From Conidiobolus incongruus B7586 (Eukaryota > Entomophthoromycota > Entomophthoromycetes > Entomophthorales > Conidiobolaceae), in NCBI GenBank assembly GCA_000697335.1, contig JNEM01013729.1, positions 1-11,535 on the forward strand: 11,535 nucleotides of DNA, read 5' to 3'. The notes below the pieces were generated by a model. That model was not told the DNA's origin and ran no database searches. It was given only the letters and a program-made list of their open reading frames with translations. How positions within the stretch are numbered: the first letter of the stretch is position 1; every line of letters starts with the position of its first letter. Of the stretch, positions 1-9,599 are shown piece by piece. A program made the position numbers and the translations under genes.

Positions 1-226
1 TATATAATATCAAATAATAATTTGAAAATATAAATATCTTTTGTAATTAAAAGTTTAAATTTATAATCTAATAATATTTCAAATAATATTATATTTATAA
101 TATAATGAAATATAATTTTTATTAGAAGAAAAGAATATTTCTATATTAAATAATTCAATCATTATAATAATAAATATATTTAAAAATTTTTAAATTTTAA
201 TATAAATATATTAATTTTTTAACCTA
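1..226. other. AT-rich spacer, no gene seen
   Basis: This is low-complexity A/T sequence with scattered single G and C and no CpG. I see no reading frame, RNA gene or terminal-repeat motif of the Tc1-like family. It ends in the TA (227-228) that is the left target duplication of copy A. It could be host intergenic DNA or a transposon decayed beyond recognition. Confidence 0.6.
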
Positions 227-228
227 TA

Positions 229-1806
229 CACTAGATTGTAAAAGTGAGTTATAAAATAAAAATCACTTATATATTTACCTATAACTTAAATAATTCTTAA
301 CTAAATTAATTTAAACTAAAGTATATAATTAAGGTATATTACCTGATTATAATAGGTTATATTTAATTATATTTAATATATTATTGGTTGATATATCAAA
401 TATTAAATTTTAAATAGGGTGAATGATAAATTTGCAAGTTTAGGAGTTAAAAGGGTATATAAAACAAAAATTACTTAAATCTTTTTTTCTTTTATTAAAT
501 TGAATATATTTATACTAATATTATTATTATAAATTATTATTTTAAATAATATTAATATCAAAATACTTAAATCCCTCTCTAAAAAGATTCACTTGGGTAT
601 TAATTAACTCTATAATAAAGGTAAATCACTTGTAAGATTGTTGGAATTACTAGTGCTAGTTAGTTTACTATAGCTAGAGCTGTTAAAAATTATGGTAAAG
701 ATATATCTAAACCTAAATTTAAGTGTGTTAGGATTATAGATAAATATGATAAAAGGTATATTTGTAGGTTAGTTAATACAGGTAAATATAATATTACTAT
801 AGAAGTATAGAAAAAATTACAAGAATATATAGGAATATTAGTTAGTACTGATACTATTATATATATTTTACATTATAATAGATATTGCTTACACCTTAAG
901 AAAAAACACCCCCAACTAAAGAAGTTTTATTATAGGGTTAGGTAGGAGTTTAAATGTCACCACTAAAGTTAAACCAACACTGATTAGAGTAAAGTTATTT
1001 AGTTTAATGAAACAAAAATGTACTTTAGTAAATCTAATAGAAAAGCTAGATGTTTCAAAAAAACAAAGAACTAGTTTGTGACTATTATGTTATTTTAACC
1101 CAAAAATATAATGATGAGTCAATTATAATTTAGGGATGTATATTATCTTCTGTTATAAGGTATCTTTATAAAATTGATAGGGGAATTAATACTGAGATGT
1201 ACTAAAATAATCTAAACAATAAATTAAAAAAATTATTAAATAGTATAGGTTAAATAAATCAGATGTTATTTTCTAACTAGATAATACCCTTTGTTATATT
1301 ATTATTTCTACTACCAAATGTTTTGAAATTAATAAAATAACAGTTATGAAGTGGCTTTTTTAATCCCCTAACCTTAATCTAATTGATTACCTTTGGGATC
1401 AGTTAAAAAAATAGTTAAAGCTTTCTTACCAGCAAAAAATTTTCAATGAGCTTTAGGAATATATTCAAGAAGTTTAAAACAAAATTAATCTTTCTTAGCA
1501 TAAGAAGTTAGTTGACTCTATACCCCATAAACTTAAAAAAGTTAGGAAAGCAAAAGATAGGTATATTAAGTTTTAATTTTCTTTCTATAACCAAAATACA
1601 CAAATTTATGACTCACCTTAGGTAAAATTTAAACTTTAATATATCTACTAAAATTTAATATAATTGGATCAAATTCACTTAATTATAAATAAATAAAATA
1701 AGTTTATTATATGGTTTAATGTATATTAATTTGATTAGGAATTAACAGAGTTATTGATAATAATATATATAATTATAATTTTATGACTTACTTTTACAAG
1801 CTAGAA
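229..1806 (+). mobile_element. Tc1-like DNA transposon, copy A (full length, dead)
   Basis: The element is 1578 bp and starts CACTAGATTGTAAAAGTGAG. It ends with the inverse of the family terminus (ACTTACTTTTACAAGCTAGAA) and is flanked by TA at 227-228 and 1807-1808, the target site of the Tc1/mariner superfamily. Each end carries a second, inner copy of the GTGAGTYATAAA motif (near 419 on the left, inverted near 1611 on the right), 175 bp from the outer copy at both ends. A is the only Tc1-like copy that neither contains nor sits in another element. Its left end resembles B/E loosely, but its right end from about 1620 to 1780 does not match either of the other groups, so I treat it as a third subfamily. 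It carries a degraded transposase on the + strand. Confidence 0.93.
563..1576 (+). pseudogene. Degraded Tc1-like transposase of copy A
   Basis: This is the remnant of a DDE transposase that would bind the element ends and cut and paste it at TA. It aligns end to end with the 339-codon frame of copy F. The start position reads ATA and the natural end is the TAA at 1574-1576 after KF. Recognisable pieces are the SLSKK amino terminus, the KIIDKYDK-like linker and IDYLWDQLKK near 1380-1415, where both Trp and Gln codons survive. Relative to copy F it has at least three single-base deletions: in the helix-turn-helix region near 628, before the LCDYY segment near 1068, and near 1155. Many Gln/Trp positions are TAA or TAG. 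The first catalytic Asp codon reads AAT (Asn), and the catalytic Glu in the xxIE motif reads GAT (Asp). It is non-functional beyond doubt. Confidence 0.9.
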
Positions 1807-1808
1807 TA

Positions 1809-1880
1809 TTTATAAAAAGACTAAAGAATATATTTTTACAATATTTTTTTATTAAGATTAAAAAATTATTTTTGATATTT

Positions 1881-1912
<32 letters not shown>

Positions 1913-2054
1913 TTAATATAATATTAATTCATCATTGATTATAATTTATCATTATTTTATTATATCTCTATATTAATTTATTTTATTTTTAAATATTTAT
2001 TTTTAAATAAAGATTTTATTTATATTTTTTTTATTATAACCATAATTATAGAGT
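1809..2054. other. AT-rich spacer between copies A and B
   Basis: There is no reading frame or transposon end here. It is nearly pure A/T with a TA microsatellite in its first half. It lies between the right TA of A (1807-1808) and the left TA of B (2055-2056) and may be host DNA. Confidence 0.6.
1881..1912. repeat. (TA)n microsatellite
   Basis: Sixteen or so AT units with one interruption (an AAA near 1893). It lies in the spacer between copies A and B. Shorter TA runs also occur near 2325, 7898 and 11509. Confidence 0.85.
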
Positions 2055-2677
2055 TACACTAATCTACAAAAGTAAGTTATAAAATCAAAATTACTTAAAT
2101 ATTTACTTATATCTTAAACTATTCCTAATTAAATAAATTTAAATTAAAATATATTATTTACATTTATTAATTGAGTATAACTAACTATATTGAATTATAT
2201 TATATTATTTATTGGTTAATATATCAAAACCTAAAATTTAACCAAGGTGAGTTATTAATTTATAGGTTTATAAATTAAAGGGGTATAAATAACAAAGCTT
2301 ATATATATCTTTTTTTTTCTTTTGTTATATATATATATGATAAAAATATTAAGCTAATATTTAAAAATTAAAATTATAATAGTTAAATCTCTCTCTAAAA
2401 AAGTTTACTTATATATTAATAAACTTAATAATTAAAATAAATCAACTTATAAAATTGTTAGAATTACTAGTGTTAGTTAATTTACTATAGTTAAGGTTAT
2501 TAATAACAATGCTAAAAAACACCTAAACTAAAATTTAAATATGTTAAAATTATTGATAAACATGATAAAAAATATATTTATAGATTAGTTAGTATAGGTA
2601 AATATAATACTATTGTAAAAGTACAACAGGAATTATAAAACTATATAGGAATATTAGTTAGTACTAATATTATTAAA

Positions 2678-4249
2678 CACTAACCTGCAAAAGTAAGTCA
2701 TAAAATCAAAAACACCTATATTTTTACTAATAACTTAATTAATATTTAATGAAATAAACCTAAATTAAATAATTAAAATATATTATATTTATTAGTTATA
2801 TATATCATTAAATGATGATATTTAGTTATTAATTGGTTAAAATATAAAGCCTTAAATTTTACCTAAGGTGAGTCATAAATTTACAGGTTTTTGGTGATAA
2901 AAAAAAATTAAAACCTAGTGTATCTACCTTTAGCTTATCTAACTTCTTTAAGTTTGTGGGGTATAGAATCAACTAACTTTTTACACTAAGAAGGGTTAAT
3001 CTTGTTCTATGCTTCTTGAACATATTCCCAAAGTTGATTTAAATTTTTTACTGGGGGGAAAGCTTTAATAGCTTTTTTTAACTAATCTTAAAGGTGTTCA
3101 ATTAGATTAAGGTTAGGAGATTAAAGAGGCTATTTCATCACTGTTATCTTGTTATTTTTAAGCTATTTGTAGTAGAAGCTATAATATAGCAAGAGGCATT
3201 ATCTTGCTGGAAAATAACATCAGATTTGTTTAACCTATACTATTCAATGGTTTTTTTCAATTCATTGTTCAAAATATTTTAGTACATCTCAGCATTAATT
3301 CCCCCATTAACTTTATAAAGATACCCTACACCTAAAAACAACATACATCCCTAAACAATAATTAACCCACCACTATACTTTTGGGTAGAATTAACATGAT
3401 GGTTACAAAGTAGTTCTGCATCTTTTCTGAAGTATCTAGCTTTTCTATCAAATCCACTAAAGTATATTTTTGTTTCATCAGACTAAATAATCTTACTCTA
3501 ATCAGTTTTAGTTCAACATTAGTGGTGACATTTAAACTCCCACCTAGCTTTACAGTGGGATTTCTTTAGTTGGGGGTGTTGTTTCTTGAAGCTTGAGTGG
3601 TATCTATGCTAATATAAAACACATATAATAATATCAGTGCTAACCAATATTCCTGTATAGTCTTATAGTTCTTGTTGTATTTCTACAGCAGTACCACACT
3701 TGCTTATATTAACTAACCTACAAATATACTTCTCATCATGTTCATCTATAATCTTAACACACTTAAGTTTAAGTTTAAATGTTTCTTTATTGCTATTCTT
3801 AACAACTTTAACTATAGTAGACTAGCTAACACTAGTAATTCTAGCAATATCATGAGTTGATTTACTTTTTTTATAAAGTTGATTAATATACAAGTGGATT
3901 TTTTTAGAGAGGGATTTAAGTATAATAATACTAATAAAAAAAATTTAGTATATCTATAAAATATTATATAAAATAATAGCAAAGAGAGAAAAAAGATATG
4001 GTTATATATTCTTAAATATATCCCCTTATCTCAAAAACCTGCAAATTTATAACTCACCTTGGTTAAATATTAAGGGTTAATATTTTTGCTAATAGTTTAC
4101 TAAATATATCTAAATATATTTATCCATTATTAAATAATATACCTTAATTATATATTATAGTTTCAAGTAATCCAATATATACAATTGTTTTAGTTATTAA
4201 TTAAAATATATATATTTTTGATTTTATGACTCACTTTTGTGGGTCAGTG
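2678..4249 (-). mobile_element. Tc1-like DNA transposon, copy C, inserted in copy B
   Basis: The element is 1572 bp. Its left-hand end CACTAACCTGCAAAAGTAAG begins at 2678 and its right-hand end is the inverse, ending GGGTCAGTG at 4249. The right duplication is TA (4250-4251); the left reads AA (2676-2677), presumably TA with a later change. Outer and inner GTGAGT motifs are 175 bp apart on the left (2693, 2868) and 177 bp apart on the right (4052, 4229). It is nearly identical to copy F across the whole length, and in the stretches I aligned almost all differences are C/T or G/A. It belongs to the C/D/F subfamily. Its orientation is opposite to its host B. It is the best preserved copy at the protein level. 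Confidence 0.95.
2908..3923 (-). pseudogene. Degraded Tc1-like transposase of copy C (catalytic triad codons kept)
   Basis: Read on the minus strand, it runs from an ATA where the start codon is expected (3921-3923) to TAA at 2908-2910 after TRF. The amino-terminal part reads INQLYKKSKSTHDIARITSV, a Tc1/Tc3-type helix-turn-helix. After it come a linker (IIDEHDEKYICRLV) and EIQQEL, then SDETKIYFSG with the first catalytic Asp, VIFQQDNA with the second, and SPNLNLIEHL with the catalytic Glu. C is the only copy in which all three acidic codons are intact. It still carries more than a dozen in-frame stops (TAA/TAG at Gln/Trp positions and one TGA at a probable Trp) and a one-base deletion near 3172, between the second Asp and the Glu. 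It is not functional. LWEYVQEA near 3030 shows the Trp and Gln that have become stops in copy F. Confidence 0.92.
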
Positions 4250-5195
4250 TATATACTTTATATTAGAATAGATATTACTTATATCTTAAGAAAAAACACC
4301 ACTAACTAAAGAAGTCTTATTGTAAAGTTAGGCAAGAGTTTAAATATCAACACTAAAGTTAAACTAAAACTAACTAGAATAAGGTTATTTAATAATGAAA
4401 TAAAGATATATTTTAATAGATTTAATAAAAAAGGTAGATGTTTCAAAAAAGATAAAGAATTGCTTAATAACCATTATGTTATTATAACCTAATAATACAA
4501 TAGTGGGTTAATTATAGTTTGGGGATAAATGTTATCTTTAGGTATAAGGTATCTTTGTAGGGTTGATGGGGGAATTAATACTGAAATATACTAAAGTATT
4601 CTAAACAATAAATTCAAAAAAATTCTTCTATGGTATAGATTAAAAAATCAAATATTATTTTCTAAAAAGATAATACACCTTGTTATATTTTAAATTTCTT
4701 ATTAAATAGCTTAAAATAATAAAATAACTATTATAAAATAGCCTCTTTAATCTCCTAATCTTAACCTAATTAAATATCTTTGGGATCAACTAAAAGAATT
4801 AATTAAAGCTTTCCCCCTAGCAAAAAATTTAAATCAAATTTAAGAGTATATATAAGAAACTTGGAATAATATTACTTTTACCTAATATAAGAAGCTAGTT
4901 AACTCTATACCCTATAAACTTAAAGAAGTTAGAAAAGCAAAAGATAGATATACTAGATATTAATTTTTCTATCAATATTAATACCTGCAAATTTATAACT
5001 CACTTTAAGTATACTTTTAGTGTTAATATATCAATTAATAATTAATTAAATTTAATTATATATATTATATTATAAATAAAAAATATATATTGATTTTATA
5101 GTTTAATATAAGTTTATTTAAAATAGTATTGATTAAGATATAAATAGAAATATATATATTTTTAATTTTATGACTAGTTTTTGTAGTTTAGTGTA

Positions 5196-5444
5196 TATAA
5201 AAGTTAAAATACTATCATCAAAATTAAATACAATATATCAATTTAAATATTTAATTTTAATAATAAAAGATATATTTTTATAATAATATTTAATTAAATA
5301 TATTTATTTAAATATATCTTGAGAAATATTATATTAATTTAATTTAAATATTTTAATCTTTTCTAATTATAATTTGAAAATATATATTAAATTAATAATA
5401 TATAATTTTATTTTAAAGTTAATAAAAGATTTAAATATAATATA
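5196..5444. other. AT-rich spacer between copies B and D
   Basis: This is almost pure A/T, with no frame, RNA gene or family terminus. It is bordered by the right TA of B and the left TA of D (5445-5446). I recognise nothing in it. Confidence 0.6.
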
Positions 5445-6671
5445 TAAACCAACCTATAAAGATGAGTTATATAATCAAAAATACTTATATTTTTATTAAT
5501 AGCTTATTTAATATTTAATGAAATAAACTTAAATTAAATACATAAAATATATTTTTTATTAATAATATATATTATTAAATGATAATATTTAACTATTAAT
5601 TATTTAAAAAACAAACCTTTAAATTTTACCTAAAATAAGTTATAAATTTGTGGTTTTTTGGTGATAAAAAAATTAAAACCTAGTGTATTTATCTTTAACT
5701 TTTCTAACTTCTTTAAGTTTATAGGGTATAGAATCAATTAACTTCTTATACTAAGAAGAGTTAATGTTGTTTTATGTTTCTTAAATATATTCCTAATATT
5801 AATATAAATCTTTTGTTAAAGGAAAGCTTCAATAATTTTTTTAACTAATTCCAAAGGTATTTAATTTGGTTAAAGTTAAAAGATTAAAGAAGCTACTTCA
5901 TAATTGTTATTTTGTTATTTTTAAACTATTAACTAATAGAAGTTATAATATAATAAAAGATATTATCTTACTAGAAAATAACATCAGATTTGTTTAACCT
6001 ATATTATTTAATGTTTTTTTTTCAATTGACTGTTTAAAATACTTTAATAAATCTCAAAATTAATTCCCTAATTAATTATACAAAGATATTTTACACCTAA
6101 AGCTAATATACACTAGTCTATAAAAATAAGTCATAAATTTAAAATTATATACATTTCTATTAATTTCTTAATCAATATTATTTTAAATAAACTTATATTA
6201 AAATATAAAATGAATATATATTTTTTATTTATAATATAATATATATAGTTAAATTTAATTAATTATTAATTGATATATTAACACTAAAAGTATATTTAAA
6301 GTGAGTTATAAATTTGCAGGTTTTAATATTGATAGAAAAATTAATATCTAATATATTTATCTTTCTCTTTTCTATCTTTTTTAAGTTTGTAAGGTATATA
6401 GTTAACTAGCTTTTTATATTAAACAAAACTAATATTATTCTAAACTTCTTAAATACACACCTAAAGTTAATTTAAATTTTTTGTTAAAGGGAAAGCTTTA
6501 ATTAATTTTTTTATTTAATCCTAAAAATATTCAATTGGGTTGAAATTAAAAGATTAAGGAGGTTATTTCATAATAGTTATTTTGTTATTTTTAAGCCATT
6601 TAATAGTAGAGTTTATAGTATAGCAAGGTGTATTATCTTGTTAGAAAATAATATTTGATTTTTTTAATCTA

Positions 6672-6703
6672 TTAGTGTAGAAATTAAGTAATGGCACAAT
6701 TTT
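6672..6703 (+). repeat. Mariner terminal inverted repeat, left
   Basis: This 32 bp repeat matches the inverse of 7958-7989 at 26 positions; four of the six differences are not in the outer five bases. The conserved core is AATGGCA. Confidence 0.88.
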
Positions 6704-6765
6704 AAAATTAAAATTAAACAAATAAATTCATAAATAATATATAAAAATTAATGAATAATATAAAA

Positions 6766-7798
6766 TTAATAGCCTCTTTTATTATTAATAACTTTTTTCT
6801 ATACCTTTAGTAAGCTTCTAATACCTAAAAATCAGTTCTTTTTATTAAAGACTGAAATTTGATGTTTCACAAACCAATTAAATTTTCTTGCAGAAATTTT
6901 CTTTCCTGCAAGCTGGTTTTTTAATTGCTTAAAGCAATTATAATCACATAGGTTATAATCAGGGGAATATACTGGATGTGGTAACTCCCTCTAATTTTTT
7001 TTATATAAAAAATCTTTACAGCTTAAGCTTTATGTATTTTGCAATTATCATGCAAAATAATAGGTGTCCTTAATTTATATTGAGAACACTATTTAGAAAT
7101 TGTTTTATTTAAAAAAATAATATATAACTTACTATTGATTGATTTTCCTTGAGGTATTAAATAAGAAAACTATATACCATTATAATCTATTACAACAATT
7201 AACATTTGCTTATATTTAAAGTACTTATTCATTGGAATTTGTGGAGGGGATTGATTTAGCTTAACCTAACATCTTGTTTTATTTTTAAGTAAAGGATTAT
7301 ATAAAGGAATCTAAGATTCATTAATTATAAGTATTCACTGTAAAAACCTTTGTTTTTGGTTATACCTTAATAAGTTTAGTTTAGCTATAGCTACTCTAGT
7401 TTTCTTTTGGGTTTCTGTTAAATTATAAGGTATCCATTTTCATTTTTATTAATTAATCCAAGTTTAAACTTAAGTAAATATAACATGCTTGTATAATTAA
7501 TATTAAATTGCTTTAATAGTTCTCTAGCAGAAATAAAAGGGTATTTCTTAATATATTTTTTTACTTTATTGGTAAGTGAAAGAATAACAGTAGAAATTGG
7601 TTTACTAGATTTTGGTAAATTTTAAATAATATCCCTTCTAGCTTTAAAATCACAAATCTAGCAATATATGGTAGTTTTAGATAAAACACCATCTCTATAA
7701 GCTGTTTGTAAGTTTTAGATGATTTTAGAGGGTTTATGATTAAGTTTTAAAGATACAAAAATAAAAGCCTTTTGATAATCACAATCTAGTTTAAGCAT
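6766..7798 (-). pseudogene. Degraded mariner transposase (DD34D)
   Basis: On the minus strand it runs from an ATG at 7796-7798 (MLKLDCDYQK) to TAA at 6766-6768 after KRGY: 1033 bp, two bases short of 345 codons, the usual mariner length. A helix-turn-helix-like amino-terminal half is followed by NLTETQKK near 7430, matching the mariner WVPHEL block. Then come IINES (the TGDEKW position, with the first catalytic Asp reading AAT, Asn, at 7320-7322), VVIDYNGI, PIILHDN with the second Asp (7047-7049) and HPVYSPDYNLCDYNCF with the YSPDL motif and third Asp (6943-6945). The spacing is 90 residues, then 101 bases where 102 would give 34. I see two one-base deletions: after the GY near 7432 and in an A-run near 7000. 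The other stops are TAA/TAG at likely Gln/Trp codons. It is inactive. Confidence 0.92.
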
Positions 7799-7957
7799 GA
7801 TTAAATTTAAGTGTAAATTTTAAAATCAAAATATTTTAATAAAAAAAATAATTAAAATTGAATATATATATTTAGTTTGAAAATATTTATTTTCCTATAT
7901 TATATATATATATATAATTTTTCAAAACATATAATATGTTTGAAAGATTAGAAATTA

Positions 7958-7989
7958 AAAAATTTGCCATTTTTTAATTTTTATACTAA
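7958..7989 (-). repeat. Mariner terminal inverted repeat, right
   Basis: This is the inverse of the left terminus 6672-6703 (26 of 32 bases). It ends against the TA at 7990-7991. Confidence 0.88.
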
Positions 7990-9274
7990 TATATTACTTA
8001 ATAGTTTTTTCAATTTATTGTTTAGAATACTTTAGTACATCTCAGTATTAATTCCCCTATTAACCTTATAAAAATACTTTATACCTAAAGATAACATACA
8101 TCCCTAAACTATAATTAACCCACCATTGTATTTTTAGGTTATAATAATATAATGTTTATAAAGTAGCTTTTTAACTTTTTTGACATATCTAACTGTTTTA
8201 TTAAATTTATTAAAATAGATCTTTATTTTGTTTGATTAAATAACTTTACTTTAGTTTGTTTTAGTTTAACTTTAGTGTTGACATTTAAACTCCCACTTAA
8301 CTTTATACTTAGATTTTTTTAGTTAGGGGTGTTTTTTCTTAAAGTGTAAGTGGTATCTATTTTAATATAAAGTATATATAATAGTATTAGTACTAAATAA
8401 TATTCTTATATAGTTTTATAATTCTTGTTGTACTTTTACAATAGTATTATATTTACCTATATAAACTAATCTATAAATATATTTTTTATCATGTTTATTT
8501 ATAATTTTAACACACTTATATTTTAGTTTAGGTGTTTTTTTAACATTATTCTTAATAACCCTAACTATAGTAGATTAGCTAACACTAATAATTCTAGCAA
8601 TCTCACAAGTTGATTTATTTTTATTATAAAGTTAATTAATACATAAGTAAACTTTTTTAGAGAGAGATTTAAGTATTATAATATTAATGTTTAAATATTA
8701 ACTTAATAGTATTATAATATAGATAATACAATATAAGAAAAAAAAGATATATATAAGTTTTGTTATTTATACCCCTTTAACTTATAAACCTATAAATTTA
8801 TAATTTATCTTAGTTAAAGTTTAAGTTTTGATATATTAACCTATAGCTAATATAATATAATTAAATATAGTTAGTTAAAATTAATTATATAGGTAAATTT
8901 ATATATTTTAATTTAAATTAATTAGGAATTATTTAAGATATAAGTAAATATTTAAGTAATTTTAATTTTATAACTTACTTTTGTAGGTTAGTTTATATCC
9001 CTAAACAATAATTAACCCACTATTATATTTTTGGGTAAAATTAACATAATAGTTATAAAGTTCTTCTATATATTTCTAAATTATCTAACTTTTCTATTAA
9101 ATCTATTAAACTATATTTTTATTTTTTTAAACTAAATAACCTTACTCTAATTAATTTTAATTTAATATTAATGGCAATATTTAAATTCATGCCTAGTTTT
9201 ATACTTAGATTTTTTTAGTTATAGGTGTTTTTTCTTAAAATATAAGTGTTATTTATGTTAATATAAAATATATA

Positions 9275-9494
9275 CACTAACCTACAAAAGTGAGTAATAA
9301 AATCAAAAATATATATATTTTAATTAATAACTAAAACAATTGTATATATTAGATTACTTGAAACTATAATATATAATTAAGGTATATTATTTAATAATAA
9401 ATAAATATATTTAGATATATTTAGTAAACTATTAGCAAAAATATTAACCCTTAATATTTAACCAAGGTGAGTTATAAATTTGTTGGTTTTTGAG
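9275..9494 (+). repeat. Copy F left IR/DR end with two binding-site-like motifs
   Basis: The outer motif (GTGAGTAATAAA at 9290) and the inner motif (GTGAGTTATAAA at 9467) are direct repeats 177 bp apart. The outer site is preceded by AACCTACAAAA; the inner site is followed by ATTTGTTGGTTTTTG, which is the inverse of that flank. Two spaced direct repeats within each long terminal inverted repeat is the IR/DR layout known from Tc1-family elements such as Sleeping Beauty, Minos and Tc3, where each motif is a transposase binding site. Confidence 0.82.
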
Positions 9495-9599
9495 ATAAGG
9501 GGATATATTTAACAATATATAACCATATCTTTTTTCTCTCTTTGTTATTATTTTATATAATATTTTACAGATATACTAAATTTTTTTATTAGTATTATT

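Larger units (their letters stand above)
2379..4963 (+). pseudogene. Degraded Tc1-like transposase of copy B, interrupted by copy C
   Basis: The 5' part (2379-2675) carries the degraded helix-turn-helix domain and the VQQEL stretch near 2620-2635, where CAA CAG survive. It is cut in the codon run reading roughly STNII. The 3' part (4252-4963) carries the catalytic domain: VWG near 4519 (the only copy that keeps this Trp codon), the second Asp in a KDNT context near 4668, SPNLN near 4757 and LWDQLKE near 4780-4798. The position of the start codon reads ATA, and the family's terminal TAA is at 4961-4963. The catalytic Glu reads AAA (Lys), and the first Asp region has a small deletion. Almost all other stops are TAA or TAG at Gln/Trp positions. 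It is dead by base changes, small indels and the 1.57 kb insertion. Confidence 0.9.
2057..5193 (+). mobile_element. Tc1-like DNA transposon, copy B, split by copy C
   Basis: The left end CACTAATCTACAAAAGTAAG follows TA at 2055-2056. The right end (TTTTTGTAGTTTAGTG) is followed by TA at 5194-5195. Copy C interrupts it at 2678-4249, so B consists of 2057-2675 and 4252-5193, about 1.56 kb in total. Its termini match those of copy E over their whole length, inner motif included (left motif near 2246, right near 5000), which defines the B/E subfamily. Its transposase runs on the + strand. B must be older than C, which it hosts. Confidence 0.92.
6672..7989 (-). mobile_element. Mariner-like (DD34D) DNA transposon inserted in copy E
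   Basis: The element is 1318 bp, a typical mariner size. Its left terminus begins TTAGTGTAGAAATTAAGTAA at 6672 and its right terminus is the inverse, ending at 7989; 26 of the first 32 bases match. TA flanks it at 6670-6671 and 7990-7991. Removing the element and one TA restores a sequence colinear with the other Tc1-like copies at that point (compare 3234-3252), which fixes the borders. It is unrelated to the Tc1-like family at its ends. It is the innermost member of the D > E > mariner nest and so the youngest of the three. Its transposase, on the minus strand, is less broken than most of the Tc1-like copies. Confidence 0.95.
6341..8676 (-). pseudogene. Degraded Tc1-like transposase of copy E, split by the mariner
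   Basis: The minus-strand 5' part is 8676-7992 and the 3' part is 6669-6341, ending in TAA at 6341-6343 after TRY. The start position reads ATA (8674-8676). VQQEL survives near 8430. The first catalytic Asp and the following Glu read AAC AAA (near 8231). The second Asp survives (QDNT near 6632). Near 6533 the motif reads NPIEY, keeping both the catalytic Glu and the canonical Pro of NPIE that the other copies show as Leu, which suggests the ancestor had the standard SPDLNPIE motif. TAR stops occur at most Gln/Trp positions. Confidence 0.88.
6111..8993 (-). mobile_element. Tc1-like DNA transposon, copy E, inserted in D and split by a mariner
   Basis: The left end CACTAGTCTATAAAAATAAG begins at 6111 after TA (6109-6110). 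The right end (TTTTGTAGGTTAGTT) ends at 8993 before TA (8994-8995). The mariner at 6672-7989 splits it into 6111-6669 and 7992-8993, about 1.56 kb together. The left outer and inner GTGAGT-type motifs (6126 and 6301) are 175 bp apart. Both ends match copy B, not the host D, so a B/E-type element moved into a C/D/F-type element. Its insertion point in D is the TA in the codons for the conserved GCM motif (ATGTATG in copy C). Confidence 0.93.
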
